Shown in pieces: positions 15,243-15,338 of a stretch of 15,338 bases of DNA. The DNA lies in NCBI GenBank assembly GCA_000697355.1, contig JNEN01000787.1, positions 1 to 15,338 of the forward strand, read 5' to 3'. Position 1 is the stretch's first letter, and each line of letters opens with the position of its first letter. Origin of the DNA: Syncephalastrum monosporum B8922 (lineage: Eukaryota > Mucoromycota > Mucoromycetes > Mucorales > Syncephalastraceae). The notes under the pieces were generated by a model. That model did no database searches. It was not told where the DNA came from and worked only from the letters and a program-made list of their open reading frames with translations. Position numbers and translations under genes: made by a program.

Positions 15243-15338
15243 TGGCTTATTTTCATAAGCGTTCAGCTTCCGTTTGAGGTGGTCCCAGAGGCGCTCAATC
15301 GGATTAAGGTCTGGCGACTGAGCGGGCCAGTCAAGGAC

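Larger units (their letters stand above)
14471..15338 (-). mobile_element. Tc1/mariner-type element (runs past the window end)
   Basis: A TA target dinucleotide at 14469-14470 is followed by CAGTGACTCAAAAAACGGGC, a typical Tc1-like terminus. About 210 bases of terminal region lead to the stop codon of a transposase on the minus strand. The other terminus is outside the window. The element carries a 401-bp insertion at 14839-15239. The terminal region is itself duplicated at 13648-13858. Confidence 0.85.
14698..15338 (-). pseudogene. Tc1-type transposase C-terminal part, interrupted by a 401-bp insertion
   Basis: From the window end to 15243 the minus strand encodes the last catalytic block of a Tc1 transposase: [17 protein letters not shown], where E in NPIER is the third residue of the DD34E triad. 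The frame is then split by the non-coding insertion and resumes at 14838 as TSMQELWERTEQEW, ending with the usual family tail SMPRRLEAVRRAKG and a TAA at 14698-14700. Removing the insertion plus one GGT restores the frame without any other change in this part. The first two Asp motifs are beyond the window, so the state of the rest is unknown. Confidence 0.9.

Overview
The window looks like a transposon-packed intergenic region of a eukaryote, most likely an early-diverging (Mucoromycota-type) fungus. That placement is inference from the mix of mobile families: a chromodomain Ty3/gypsy element, Tc1/mariner-type and Merlin/IS1595-type DNA transposons, and alternating AT-rich and GC-balanced patches. 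The only recognisable host gene is an intact intronless tRNA-Phe (2987-3059). No host protein gene is supported.

Layout. 1-2196: a decayed Merlin/IS1595-type transposase (minus strand) interrupted by a 421-bp non-coding insertion; a nearly identical inverted copy of that insertion lies at the left edge. 2197-2986: no recognised gene. 2987-3059: tRNA-Phe. 3153 to about 4550: the 3' end of a first Ty3/gypsy element (LTR, polypurine tract, frameshifted integrase). 4650-10692: an almost complete chromovirus on the minus strand, with two LTRs, CTCCC target duplications, one long gag-protease-RT-RNaseH-integrase frame and a chromodomain, broken by a single frameshift in the integrase. 10698-11260: pyrimidine-rich interspersed repeat. 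11262-11384: fragment of the same non-coding insertion family. 11618-12812: left end and truncated transposase of an IS630/Tc1-type element. 12813-13647: purine-skewed non-coding DNA. 13648-14455: Tc1 terminal fragment, tRNA-like relic and a second copy of the interspersed repeat. 14471 to the end: a second Tc1-type element whose transposase (minus strand) is interrupted by a 401-bp member of the non-coding family.

The most interesting item is that non-coding family. Its members run GAGAAACGTT...AACGTTGCTC and are flanked by 3-bp direct repeats (ATT in one case, GGT in the other). Two diverged members share a series of small hairpins at matching positions. In several of these the stem sequences differ but pairing is kept, which looks like compensatory change. 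Both gene-interrupting copies sit between codons, in the same sense relative to the interrupted frame, so exact removal of the element plus one repeat restores the transposase reading frame. I cannot assign the family to a known superfamily from sequence alone.

The genes do not form a pathway. They are independent mobile elements nested in each other, and the relative ages can be read from who interrupts whom.
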